This document shows, piece by piece, positions 8,865 to 16,221 of a DNA stretch of 64,000 nucleotides (its first letter is position 1; each line of letters opens with the position of its first letter). Position numbers and translations under genes: made by a program. The DNA is taken from positions 1 to 64,000 of the forward strand of contig DATENM010000097.1 of NCBI GenBank assembly GCA_035275065.1, written 5' to 3'. The notes under the pieces are model-generated. The model had not been told where the DNA came from. It ran no database searches and was given only the letters and a program-made list of their open reading frames with translations. The DNA is from Blastocatellia bacterium (GTDB lineage: Bacteria; Acidobacteriota; Blastocatellia; UBA7656).

Positions 8865-9907
8865 TGATAGAAACGCTCGTCCGCGGGCCGCTGGCCGATG
8901 CGCTCAAGCGCGGACGCGACCGCTTCAATACAAAATTCGCTTATGCGCGCCATCGCTTCGCGGCGCTCGACGGCGACGCCGTGAAAGCGCATCTGCGCTC
9001 GACGGTCGCGCCCATCGCCGAAGCCGTCCACGCGACCGCCGCGGATCGAGTAGACGCGGTCGTTGATGCGCTCTATGACCTGTCGCTGGAATTGATCGGC
9101 GGCGGCTTTCTCGGTCGCGAGTCGCGCTACCCGGCGCTGCTGCGGGCGTGGCGCGAGATGCTGCCGCGCCTGCCGCATCTGCTCGCCCGCGAGCCTTCGC
9201 GACTGGCGAGCGCCGTGACCAACGCGGTCTACAATCTCTCGACGGCGGCGACGGCGCGACCGACTTTCTGGATAGACGCGATGACGCGGCTCGGCGTGAC
9301 CTGCGGTGACGTGCAAACCTTTTTAGAAGCCGGCAAAGTCGTCGCGTGGCGCAGCGGCCTGGCCGAGTACCGCGACGGCGCGCTCGCGGCCTGCTTGAAT
9401 CTGGATGAAGCGCTTGGCCGTGCCGCGCTCGGCTTGCCCGTGGCCGACACGACGCCCGTGGCGACGGTCATCGCGCGCTTGCGGCAGGATCGCTGGCTCG
9501 CGCCTGCCGCGGCGGCCAGTCATTCAGCCGACAAAGAGAAACGGCTGCGCGTCGTCGCAGTGGTCGGCGCGTTTCGCGGCTTTGGCGGCGTCTTTGTCGA
9601 GCCGCCCCGCGTGCTGCTGCGCGATGGCGAGTGGCTGGCTTATGATCGCGAGGCTTGTTGGCTGGTGACGGCTGACCTGTTCGGCGCGACCTTTCATCGT
9701 GCAGGCCCGCGCCCGCCCACAAGCGACCGCCCGGCGCAATTCGACTTCAAGATCGACCGCGGCGGGCGCGTGATGAAAGGCGCGCGAGCCGAGACCTTCG
9801 CACATCTGGCCGACCCGAGCAGCTCGGCGGCGACGGAGACGACGCTGGCCGTTACCCTGCCCCGCTCGCACAGCATTTATTTCGTCGCGCTGATGGATGA
9901 GACGTGA
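8864..9907 (+). CDS. Conserved hypothetical protein of a MoxR/VWA operon
   Basis: A 347-residue, Ala/Arg-rich, probably soluble and mostly helical protein with no motif, signal peptide or membrane segment that I recognise. I chose ATG 8864, which overlaps the MoxR stop as TGATG; GTG 8843 and ATG 8852 are in-frame alternatives. Its stop overlaps the GTG of the next gene (GTGA). Being coupled on both sides between a MoxR ATPase and a VWA-peptidase, it is likely a subunit or adaptor of the same complex. Function unknown. Confidence 0.75.
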   Translation: MIETLVRGPLADALKRGRDRFNTKFAYARHRFAALDGDAVKAHLRSTVAPIAEAVHATAADRVDAVVDALYDLSLELIGGGFLGRESRYPALLRAWREMLPRLPHLLAREPSRLASAVTNAVYNLSTAATARPTFWIDAMTRLGVTCGDVQTFLEAGKVVAWRSGLAEYRDGALAACLNLDEALGRAALGLPVADTTPVATVIARLRQDRWLAPAAAASHSADKEKRLRVVAVVGAFRGFGGVFVEPPRVLLRDGEWLAYDREACWLVTADLFGATFHRAGPRPPTSDRPAQFDFKIDRGGRVMKGARAETFAHLADPSSSAATETTLAVTLPRSHSIYFVALMDET

Positions 9908-11652
9908 ACGATCAACTCGACAAGCTAAAAGCCGCGTGGCTGTCGCGCTGGCCCGAGGCGCTGGCGCTGTGGAGCAAGTTCACCAAGCTGCGCGAGCCGC
10001 GCTGGTGCTGCACCGCCGCGGACGAGCAGGCCGAAGGCTTGAGCGATAGCTTTGCCATGATCCGCCTGAATGACACGTCGGTCGTCATCAGCCTGGCGCA
10101 GATTGCCGAGCGCAAGCTCGATGGCTTCCCGCTCGAAATTCTCGGCCACGAGATTGGCCATCACGTCTACTGCCCCGCCGACCTCACCGATCAAGGCCGC
10201 ATGATCGCGCGCATGCGACGGGCGCTGCCGACCAAAGAACACCTCGCCGGGTTCATCGCCAATCTCTACGCCGACCTGTTAATCAACGACCGCTTGCAGC
10301 GCGGCGCGCGGCTGCGCATGGCCGATGTCTTTCAAACGCTCGGTGGAGATTCGACGAATCGCATGTGGACGTTCTACATGCGCATCTATGAAATTCTCTG
10401 GAGCCTGCCCCGGCAGACACTGGCGAAAGGCGACATCGATGCGCAGCTCGAAGGCGACTCACACCTTGGCGCGCGGGTCATTCGGGTCTATGCGAAAGAC
10501 TGGCTGCGCGGCGCGGGGCGCTTCGCGGCGCTCTGTTTGACTTATCTGCTCGAAGACGAAGGCCAGCAGGTGCGGCTGCTTTTGAAAGGCTGGCTCGACA
10601 CGAAAAACGCCGGCGTCGGGGCGCTGCCTGATGGGCTGGTTGAAATTGATGCCGACGAAGCCGGCGACGCTATTCACCCGGCGCTCGATCCCGAAATCAC
10701 CGGCGTCATCGAAGACGACGAAGCGCCAGAGAAAGCCCGCAAGGCGCGCCTATCAGCGACGCAAGCGGCGGGCGGCGGCCAGGGCCAGTACCGCGAGCCG
10801 TTCGAGTACGGCGAAATTCTCAAAGGGCTGGGGATCAACTTGCCGCCCGACGAGCTGGCCATCCGTTACTATCGCGAGCGTAGCATTCCTTACCTTGTGC
10901 GTTTCCCCTCGCGCATCATCCCCGAGACTCAAGAGCCAATGATCGAAGGGCTGGACGTCTGGGACATCGGCTCGCCGATAGAAGACGTGGACTGGTTCGA
11001 GAGCGCGCTCGCAAGCCATCAGCTCGTGCCCGGTTATACGACCGTGCAGCGCGTCTACGGCACGTCGCCCGGCGCTACGCCAAAGCGCGAGCCGGTTGAC
11101 CTGGACTTGTACGTTGACTGTTCCGGCTCGATGCCGAACCCGCGGATAGCGACTTCGTATTTGACGCTGGCCGGCGCGATCATTTCGCTCTCAGCATTGC
11201 GCGCCGGCTCGCGCGTCAAGGCAACGCTATGGAGCGGCAAGGATGATTACCAGACCACCGGCGAGTTCGTGCGTAATGAGCATGACATTCTGAAAATCCT
11301 CACCGGCTACATCGGCGGCTGCACGGCGTTCCCGATTCACCTGCTGCGCGAGACCTTCAAAGATCGCAGGCCGAGCGACCGCCCTGTACACACCCTGGTC
11401 ATCTCGGATGACGGCGTAGACACGATGTTCGCAAACGACGAGCGCGGCGCGAGCGGCTGGGACATCTCGCGGATGGCGCTGACGAACGGGCGCGGCGGCG
11501 CGACGATGGTGTTGAACCTCTGGCAGGAGTGGCAGCAAAATGCGACACTGGTGCGCGCGCACGAACAGGGCTGGCAGATTCATCGCGTGCAGACGTGGGA
11601 TCAACTGACCGCCTTTGCCCGCGCCTTCAGCAAAGAAAAATACGGAGAATAG
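9904..11652 (+). CDS. HEXXH zinc-peptidase-like/VWA domain fusion protein
   Basis: A 582-residue protein starting at GTG 9904, overlapping the previous stop. The N-terminal part has the metalloprotease motif HEIGH (82-86, in LGHEIGHHVYC) with a possible third ligand in the helix around 120-125 (NLYADLLIND). The C-terminal part is a von Willebrand factor A domain with the MIDAS signature D405-x-S407-x-S409 (DLYVDCSGSM), and later VISDDGVDT. Proteins with both parts resemble the DUF2201/VWA-like metallopeptidase group that travels with MoxR ATPases. VWA proteins are known MoxR partners. I infer a chaperone-protease or metal-insertion machine; substrate unknown. A repeat element starts at its stop codon. 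Confidence 0.82.
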   Translation: MNDQLDKLKAAWLSRWPEALALWSKFTKLREPRWCCTAADEQAEGLSDSFAMIRLNDTSVVISLAQIAERKLDGFPLEILGHEIGHHVYCPADLTDQGRMIARMRRALPTKEHLAGFIANLYADLLINDRLQRGARLRMADVFQTLGGDSTNRMWTFYMRIYEILWSLPRQTLAKGDIDAQLEGDSHLGARVIRVYAKDWLRGAGRFAALCLTYLLEDEGQQVRLLLKGWLDTKNAGVGALPDGLVEIDADEAGDAIHPALDPEITGVIEDDEAPEKARKARLSATQAAGGGQGQYREPFEYGEILKGLGINLPPDELAIRYYRERSIPYLVRFPSRIIPETQEPMIEGLDVWDIGSPIEDVDWFESALASHQLVPGYTTVQRVYGTSPGATPKREPVDLDLYVDCSGSMPNPRIATSYLTLAGAIISLSALRAGSRVKATLWSGKDDYQTTGEFVRNEHDILKILTGYIGGCTAFPIHLLRETFKDRRPSDRPVHTLVISDDGVDTMFANDERGASGWDISRMALTNGRGGATMVLNLWQEWQQNATLVRAHEQGWQIHRVQTWDQLTAFARAFSKEKYGE

Positions 11653-11784
11653 AAGTCAGGAGGCAGGAAGCAGGAGGCAGGAGGCAGGAGGCAGTCCAGA
11701 AGATATGCAAACTGTCTCTATGATCGGCAGCAAGAAGTGGTCAACACTTAACGCCTGCCTCCTGCCTCCTGCCTCCTGCCTCCT
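11652..11784. repeat. Long inverted repeat of AGGCAGG words, copy B
   Basis: Left arm (11653-11695) is a run of AGGCAGGAAGC/AGGAGGC words; right arm (about 11753-11786) is a run of GCCTCCT words. The core (about 11700-11750) has ATGCAAACT, GATCGGCAGC and GTCAAC, shared in order with the element at 4029-4158. It sits inside an otherwise tightly packed operon. Confidence 0.85.
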
Positions 11785-11796
11785 GGCTTATGGCTT

Positions 11797-12387
11797 ATGG
11801 ACGAAGGGCCGCAGCTTGAAAGCCTGACGCGCCGGCTGGCGGAATGCCCGGCGGATTTTATGGCCGCGCCGCGCGACCGTGGCGGCAAAGGCGAAGTGTA
11901 TGTCGCCGCCGTCGTCTTCGATCTGCTGCGCGAGCTGGGTGGCGCGCCGCTCACGCCGCAGCAGCTCGACGTGTTCGAGCTCAAGCGCGGCGATGCGCGC
12001 CGCGAGCGCAATCTGCGCGTCGTGCTGGTGGCCGTATGGCTGCTCTATGATCCGTGGTTCCGCTCGCGCAGTCGTTTCGCGCCGGCGGCCTACGAGTTAC
12101 TGGCTTCAGGGCTGGACGATGTCGCGGCCATCGTGCCGCCGCAAGCGTTCATCACGGACGCCGACCGCCGCGAAGAGCTGGCGCGGCTCTGCTTGCAGGC
12201 GCTCGGCTTGCGCCCGGCGGGCGAGACTGAATCGCAAGCCGTAGACCGGCTGACGACGCTCGACAGCGTCGAGCGCGCCCACGTCATCCGCGAGGCCCGC
12301 GCCGCCGAAGCCCGCGCCCGGCAAGTCCGCGAAGAGATGGCGCGCAAGGCTGCCGAAGAAGCCGCCGCCGTCTATGGCAGAGAGTGA
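11797..12387 (+). CDS. Hypothetical protein, fourth gene of the MoxR operon
   Basis: A 196-residue hydrophilic protein; the last 40 residues form a charged Ala/Arg/Glu-rich helix (REARAAEARARQVREEMARK), likely a coiled coil. I do not recognise the family. ATG 11797 lacks a clear ribosome site because the arm of the upstream repeat ends 10 bp before it. The stop is 3 bp before the GTG of pnuC. Position suggests it belongs to the MoxR/VWA module, but it could equally belong to the NAD-salvage half of the operon. Confidence 0.7.
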   Translation: MDEGPQLESLTRRLAECPADFMAAPRDRGGKGEVYVAAVVFDLLRELGGAPLTPQQLDVFELKRGDARRERNLRVVLVAVWLLYDPWFRSRSRFAPAAYELLASGLDDVAAIVPPQAFITDADRREELARLCLQALGLRPAGETESQAVDRLTTLDSVERAHVIREARAAEARARQVREEMARKAAEEAAAVYGRE

Positions 12388-12390
12388 GCC

Positions 12391-12960
12391 GTGACGACCT
12401 GGGAGATCATCGCGACGATGCTGGGGCTGATTTCTGTCTGGCTCACCGTCAGGCAAAACATCCTTTGCTGGCCGACCGGCCTGGTGATGGTCGGGCTCTA
12501 TGCGGTGATTTTTTTCCGCGCCCGGCTCTACGCCGACGCCGGCTTGCAGGTCGTCTACATCGCGCTGCAAATCTATGGGTGGTACGAATGGCTGCGCGGC
12601 GGCAAAGATCACCGCAAGCTGACGGTGACACGAATCACGTTGCGGCTGGGCCTCTTGCTCGGCGTCATCGCTGTGGCGGCGACCGCCTTGATGGGCTACG
12701 GGCTGGCGACCAGGACCGACGCCGCGTTGCCTTACTGGGATTCGGCGGCGACGGCTTTGAGCCTCGTCGCGCAGTGGATGCTGGCGCGCAAGCTGATCGA
12801 AAACTGGTTGGTCTGGATCGCCGTCGATGTGTTGAGCATCGGCATCTACACCGTTAAAGGGCTGTACCCGACAACCGTGCTTTACGCGGCGTTTCTGGTG
12901 CTGGCGGCGCTCGGGTGGAACGAATGGAGAAAGACGCTCAGAAATTTGCAACCGGCATGA
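12391..12960 (+). CDS. pnuC: Nicotinamide riboside transporter PnuC
   Basis: A 189-residue integral membrane protein with about seven hydrophobic segments and family hallmarks such as NILCWPTGLVMVGLYA near the N-terminus, YGWYEWLRGG, and ENWLVWIAVDVLSIGIY near the C-terminus. PnuC facilitates uptake of nicotinamide riboside (or related vitamins), driven by intracellular phosphorylation. The next gene, nadR, encodes exactly that kinase and overlaps by 37 bp, supporting riboside as substrate. The start is GTG 12391, 3 bp after the previous stop. Confidence 0.92.
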   Translation: MTTWEIIATMLGLISVWLTVRQNILCWPTGLVMVGLYAVIFFRARLYADAGLQVVYIALQIYGWYEWLRGGKDHRKLTVTRITLRLGLLLGVIAVAATALMGYGLATRTDAALPYWDSAATALSLVAQWMLARKLIENWLVWIAVDVLSIGIYTVKGLYPTTVLYAAFLVLAALGWNEWRKTLRNLQPA

Positions 12961-13949
12961 TCCTGGGCAAGTTCATGCCGCCGCATCGCGGCCATCAGCA
13001 CTTGATCGATGTCGCCCGCGAGCGTGTAGCGGAGCTTACCATTCTCGTCTGCTCGCTTGAGCGCGAGCCAATACCGGGCCGCCTGCGCTACGAGTGGCTG
13101 AAAGAGATGTACCCGGACGTGCGCGTCATTCACGTCGCGGACGAAAATCCGCAGGAGCCGCACGAGCACCCGCGCTTCTGGGAAATCTGGACAGAAACCA
13201 TCCGTCGCCGTTTGCCTGCGGGGCCGGAGGTTGTCTTCACTTCGGAAGCCTATGGCGACGAGCTGGCACAACGGCTCGGCGCGCGCCACATTGCCGTAGA
13301 CCTCGCGCGCCAACGCGTGCCGGTGTCGGCGACGGCGATTCGTCGTGACCCATACGCCAACTGGCAATTCATCCCTGAATGCGTGCGGCCTTACTTTGCC
13401 CGGCGCGTGGCCGTGGTTGGCGCGGAATCTACAGGCAAGACGACGCTGGCCAGGCAGCTCGCGGCGCATTACCAGACCAGTTGGGTGCCCGAATTCGCCC
13501 GTGAGTATCTCGATGCAAAAGACGCCGAGCGCCCGCTTGCCGCATTGACGCTCGCAGACATCGCCGAGATTGCCCGCGGCCAGATTCGTAGCGAAGAACA
13601 ACTGGCGCGACAGGCAAACCGGGTGTTGATCTGTGACACAGAGTTGCTGACGACGCGGCTGTGGAGCGAGCATTTCTTTGGCTCCTGCGAAGACTGGATA
13701 GGTCGCGCCGCCGCCGAGCGCCGTTATGATCTGTACCTGCTCACCGACGTGGACGTGGCGTGGGTGGCCGACCCGCACCGCGACGCGCCGCAGTCGCGCG
13801 AGCTGTTCTTGAATCGCCTGCGCCGCGAATTGCAATCGCGCGAGCGGCGTTTCGTGATGATCTCCGGCACGCCCGACGAGCGCCTGCGTCAGGCGATTGC
13901 CGCCATTGATGCGCTTTTCTGCTATGAGTCGAACTTGCTCACTACCTGA
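12924..13949 (+). CDS. nadR: Bifunctional NMN adenylyltransferase/ribosylnicotinamide kinase NadR
   Basis: A 341-residue cytoplasmic enzyme. The N-terminal nucleotidyltransferase domain has the HxGH-type motif HRGH (21-24, in GKFMPPHRGH) and VSATAIR (134-140). The C-terminal kinase domain has Walker A GAESTGKT (166-173). Together they phosphorylate nicotinamide riboside to NMN and adenylate it to NAD. There is no N-terminal helix-turn-helix, so unlike enterobacterial NadR it is probably not a repressor. ATG 12924 lies inside pnuC; GTG 12915 is an alternative. The stop overlaps the next gene. Confidence 0.93.
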   Translation: MEKDAQKFATGMILGKFMPPHRGHQHLIDVARERVAELTILVCSLEREPIPGRLRYEWLKEMYPDVRVIHVADENPQEPHEHPRFWEIWTETIRRRLPAGPEVVFTSEAYGDELAQRLGARHIAVDLARQRVPVSATAIRRDPYANWQFIPECVRPYFARRVAVVGAESTGKTTLARQLAAHYQTSWVPEFAREYLDAKDAERPLAALTLADIAEIARGQIRSEEQLARQANRVLICDTELLTTRLWSEHFFGSCEDWIGRAAAERRYDLYLLTDVDVAWVADPHRDAPQSRELFLNRLRRELQSRERRFVMISGTPDERLRQAIAAIDALFCYESNLLTT

Positions 13950-15345
13950 TGAAGAACGCTACCCGCTGCTCGACGACGAGGGCCGCCGGTTGCTAGGGCG
14001 GCTGTTGGAGCACCCCTCGGCGCCGCGCTACAACTTTCGCTGCGGCGATCAACTGACCGCCGCCGGCCTGGAACGGGTGCGGGCGTATGAGCGAGAGCTG
14101 AACGCCGCGCCCGCGACCTGGGCGCACGGCGCGCCGCCCGCCTGGGTCGGCGATTACGCGGCGTGGTGTTTGCGCGAGGTGCCTTTCTATCGCAAGCGCA
14201 AAGGTGCGGCGGATGATTTTTTTGCGCTGCCGACTTGCGACCGCGCTGACCTGAGCCGCGAGCCGTGGTCGTTCGTGCCTGACTCGCAGCCGCTGGACGA
14301 CATGATCGTCTATGATTCAACCGGCACGACCGGCGCGCCGCTCTACGTGCCGGCGCACCCGGAAGTCTCTGCGAAGTACCTGCCGGCGCTGCGCGCGGCG
14401 CTCGCCCGTCAGGGCGTGAGGCTCGAAGGCGGCCCCGGCAGCGTGGCGATCATGACGATCTGTGCGCAAGATTACACGCTGACCTATGCGACGGTCTCGG
14501 CGTTTCTCGATCAGGCCGCCTATGTCAAGATCAACCTGAACCCAGGCGAGTGGCGCGACCCGCAAGACTGCGTGCGTTTCATTGATGATTGCCGCCCTGA
14601 GATTTTTTCCGGCGACCCGCTGGCGTTTGCGGCGCTCGCGCAATTGCCGGTTCAGGCGCGCCCGAAAGCGCTGGTGTCGTCGGCGATGACCTTGCTGCCG
14701 GGGATGCAGCGGCGGCTCGAAGCGCGTTTCGGCTGCCCGGTGATTGACGTTTACTCGCTGTGCGAATCGCGCTTTATCGCGGCGCGGCGCAATGATGCCT
14801 TCGAGATCATCCCGCACGACATTTTTGTGGAAATCCTCGACCGCGATGGCCGACTCTGCGCGCCGGGCGAGCGCGGCGAGATTGTGCTGACCGGCGGGCG
14901 CAATCCGTTTCAGGCGATGCTACGCTATCGCACTGACGATTACGCGGCGATGGCGTGGCGCGACGGGCGGCCTGTGCTGACAGACTTCGAAGGCCGCCAG
15001 CCGACGCTGTTCGTTGACACGCGCGGCGAGCTGGTCAACAACATCAACGTAACGCACGCGCTCAGGCCGTTTGCGCTGGCGCAATTCTCTCTGCATCAAT
15101 TCGCCGACCGCCGCTTGCGGCTGCGACTGCGAGGCGATGACGTTGACGAAGCGAGCGTCCGCCAGGCGCTCGTGCGACTGTTCGGCGACGGGCAAGAGTT
15201 GACGATTGAAGCGCTGCCCGGCACCGGCGCGCGCGGCGGAAAAGTGATCCAATATACGTCCGATCTGACCGGCGACGAGCTGGCCGAAAAGGGCTTCAGC
15301 TTCCGCCGCACGGCGGTGACAAAATCTCCCCTCAGCGCGCTATGA
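13924..15345 (+). CDS. PaaK-like AMP-forming acyl-CoA ligase/adenylate-forming enzyme
   Basis: A 473-residue member of the phenylacetate-CoA ligase branch of the ANL superfamily. The P-loop-like motif YDSTGTTGAPLY lies at 130-141. Further conserved blocks are YSLCESR (adenine-binding region), GERGEIVLTGG, and YRTDDYA (hinge region). ATG 13924 overlaps nadR by 26 bp; the ORF can be read open from 13897, but those residues lie deep in nadR. Substrate unknown; its position at the end of the MoxR/pnuC/nadR run does not indicate one. Confidence 0.78.
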   Translation: MSRTCSLPDEERYPLLDDEGRRLLGRLLEHPSAPRYNFRCGDQLTAAGLERVRAYERELNAAPATWAHGAPPAWVGDYAAWCLREVPFYRKRKGAADDFFALPTCDRADLSREPWSFVPDSQPLDDMIVYDSTGTTGAPLYVPAHPEVSAKYLPALRAALARQGVRLEGGPGSVAIMTICAQDYTLTYATVSAFLDQAAYVKINLNPGEWRDPQDCVRFIDDCRPEIFSGDPLAFAALAQLPVQARPKALVSSAMTLLPGMQRRLEARFGCPVIDVYSLCESRFIAARRNDAFEIIPHDIFVEILDRDGRLCAPGERGEIVLTGGRNPFQAMLRYRTDDYAAMAWRDGRPVLTDFEGRQPTLFVDTRGELVNNINVTHALRPFALAQFSLHQFADRRLRLRLRGDDVDEASVRQALVRLFGDGQELTIEALPGTGARGGKVIQYTSDLTGDELAEKGFSFRRTAVTKSPLSAL

Positions 15346-15363
15346 AGTTGCGGGGGCTTGCTG

Positions 15364-15369
15364 TATAAT
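15364..15369 (+). promoter_or_regulatory. Putative -10 element of the lipoprotein gene
   Basis: A perfect TATAAT, 43 bp before the lipoprotein ATG, preceded by TG. No good -35 is found at 16-18 bp. Confidence 0.4.
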
Positions 15370-15411
15370 CCCGCGATTCGCAGTGAAAATAATCTGAAAG
15401 GAACGACAAGT

Positions 15412-15984
15412 ATGATGAACGCAAGACGACTGGGGCTCCTCACTTTGCTGGCGCTGGCGCTGGTGGGCGCGGCGGCGTGCAAGTTCTATGAAACCGACAA
15501 GGCCAACAAGCTGGTCGAGGCCGCCAACGCCTCGATCACCGAGGCCAACAACAAGTGGCAGAGCGGCACGAGCAAGCTGGATCAGATGCAAGACGCCGCG
15601 CTGAAGGTCGAGGACGAGGACGAAGCGGGGTTGGCGAAAGTGCGCGGCGACGCCAAGGCGGTCATCGCCGACCTGGAAAAGGCGCGTGACGGCTTCACCG
15701 ACGGCGGCAACAAATTTCTGGAAGCCGCCAAGATGAAGGTGCCGGATAAGCTCAAAGAATACTGGGAAGCCAAGGGCCAGGAGATGAAGAAGCGCGGCGA
15801 ACAGGCCACCGCTTTGCTCGCCGACCCACAGGCCCTGCTCGATAGCCAGAACCGCGAAGACTATAAGGCGAAGGCTGTCGAAGCCGAGAAGAAGTTCCAG
15901 ACCATCAAGAAAGAAGCGGATGACCTGGAAACCAAGGCCAACAAGATTTACGAAGATAACAAGGCCATGTTCAAACAGAGCTAG
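15412..15984 (+). CDS. Putative lipoprotein with helical coiled-coil body
   Basis: A 190-residue protein. Residues 1-24 form a lipoprotein signal peptide: MMNARR, a hydrophobic core, then a lipobox-like LVGAAAC with Cys24 as lipidation site. The mature part is highly charged and helical (Lys/Glu/Asp/Ala-rich, with repeated EAKGQEMKK-like stretches), probably an extended coiled coil in the periplasm. ATG 15412 follows AGGAACG; ATG 15415 is equally possible. Function unknown. A TATAAT upstream and a hairpin downstream suggest a single-gene transcript. Confidence 0.75.
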   Translation: MMNARRLGLLTLLALALVGAAACKFYETDKANKLVEAANASITEANNKWQSGTSKLDQMQDAALKVEDEDEAGLAKVRGDAKAVIADLEKARDGFTDGGNKFLEAAKMKVPDKLKEYWEAKGQEMKKRGEQATALLADPQALLDSQNREDYKAKAVEAEKKFQTIKKEADDLETKANKIYEDNKAMFKQS

Positions 15985-16012
15985 CTCATCCGTTCGAGCG
16001 GCCAGAATTCGA

Positions 16013-16038
16013 CGGGCGGACGCCCTGGTGTCCGCCCG
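16013..16038 (+). terminator. Hairpin after the lipoprotein gene
   Basis: CGGGCGGAC (16013-16021) pairs perfectly with GTCCGCCCG (16030-16038) over an 8-nt loop. There is no U-tract, so it may be a weak terminator or an mRNA 3'-end stabiliser. Confidence 0.5.
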
Positions 16039-16111
16039 CACTGTTTGGTTACGGCTCAGACAGCCGGCGGCGGACGGCGGAAAATATCTCGGCAAAACTG
16101 AAAATCCGAAC

Positions 16112-16139
16112 GTGACTATTTCTCACACAGTGGTATAAT
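16112..16139 (+). promoter_or_regulatory. Putative sigma-70 promoter of the protease-FHA gene
   Basis: GTGACT (16112-16117), 16 bp, perfect TATAAT (16134-16139). Predicted start near 16146 gives a leader of about 76 nt before ATG 16222. Confidence 0.55.
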
Positions 16140-16221
16140 TTGCCAACCGGTCGGCGCGAAAACCCGCACGACTTGAAATTCCGTTATTGTCAGGTTGCAT
16201 ATAGGTCAAAGGAGATTCGCC

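Noticed and set aside
11652..11784. CRISPR-like array in the AGGCAGG run
   Set aside because: Repeat words are only 7-9 nt, without spacers, and arranged as inverted arms.
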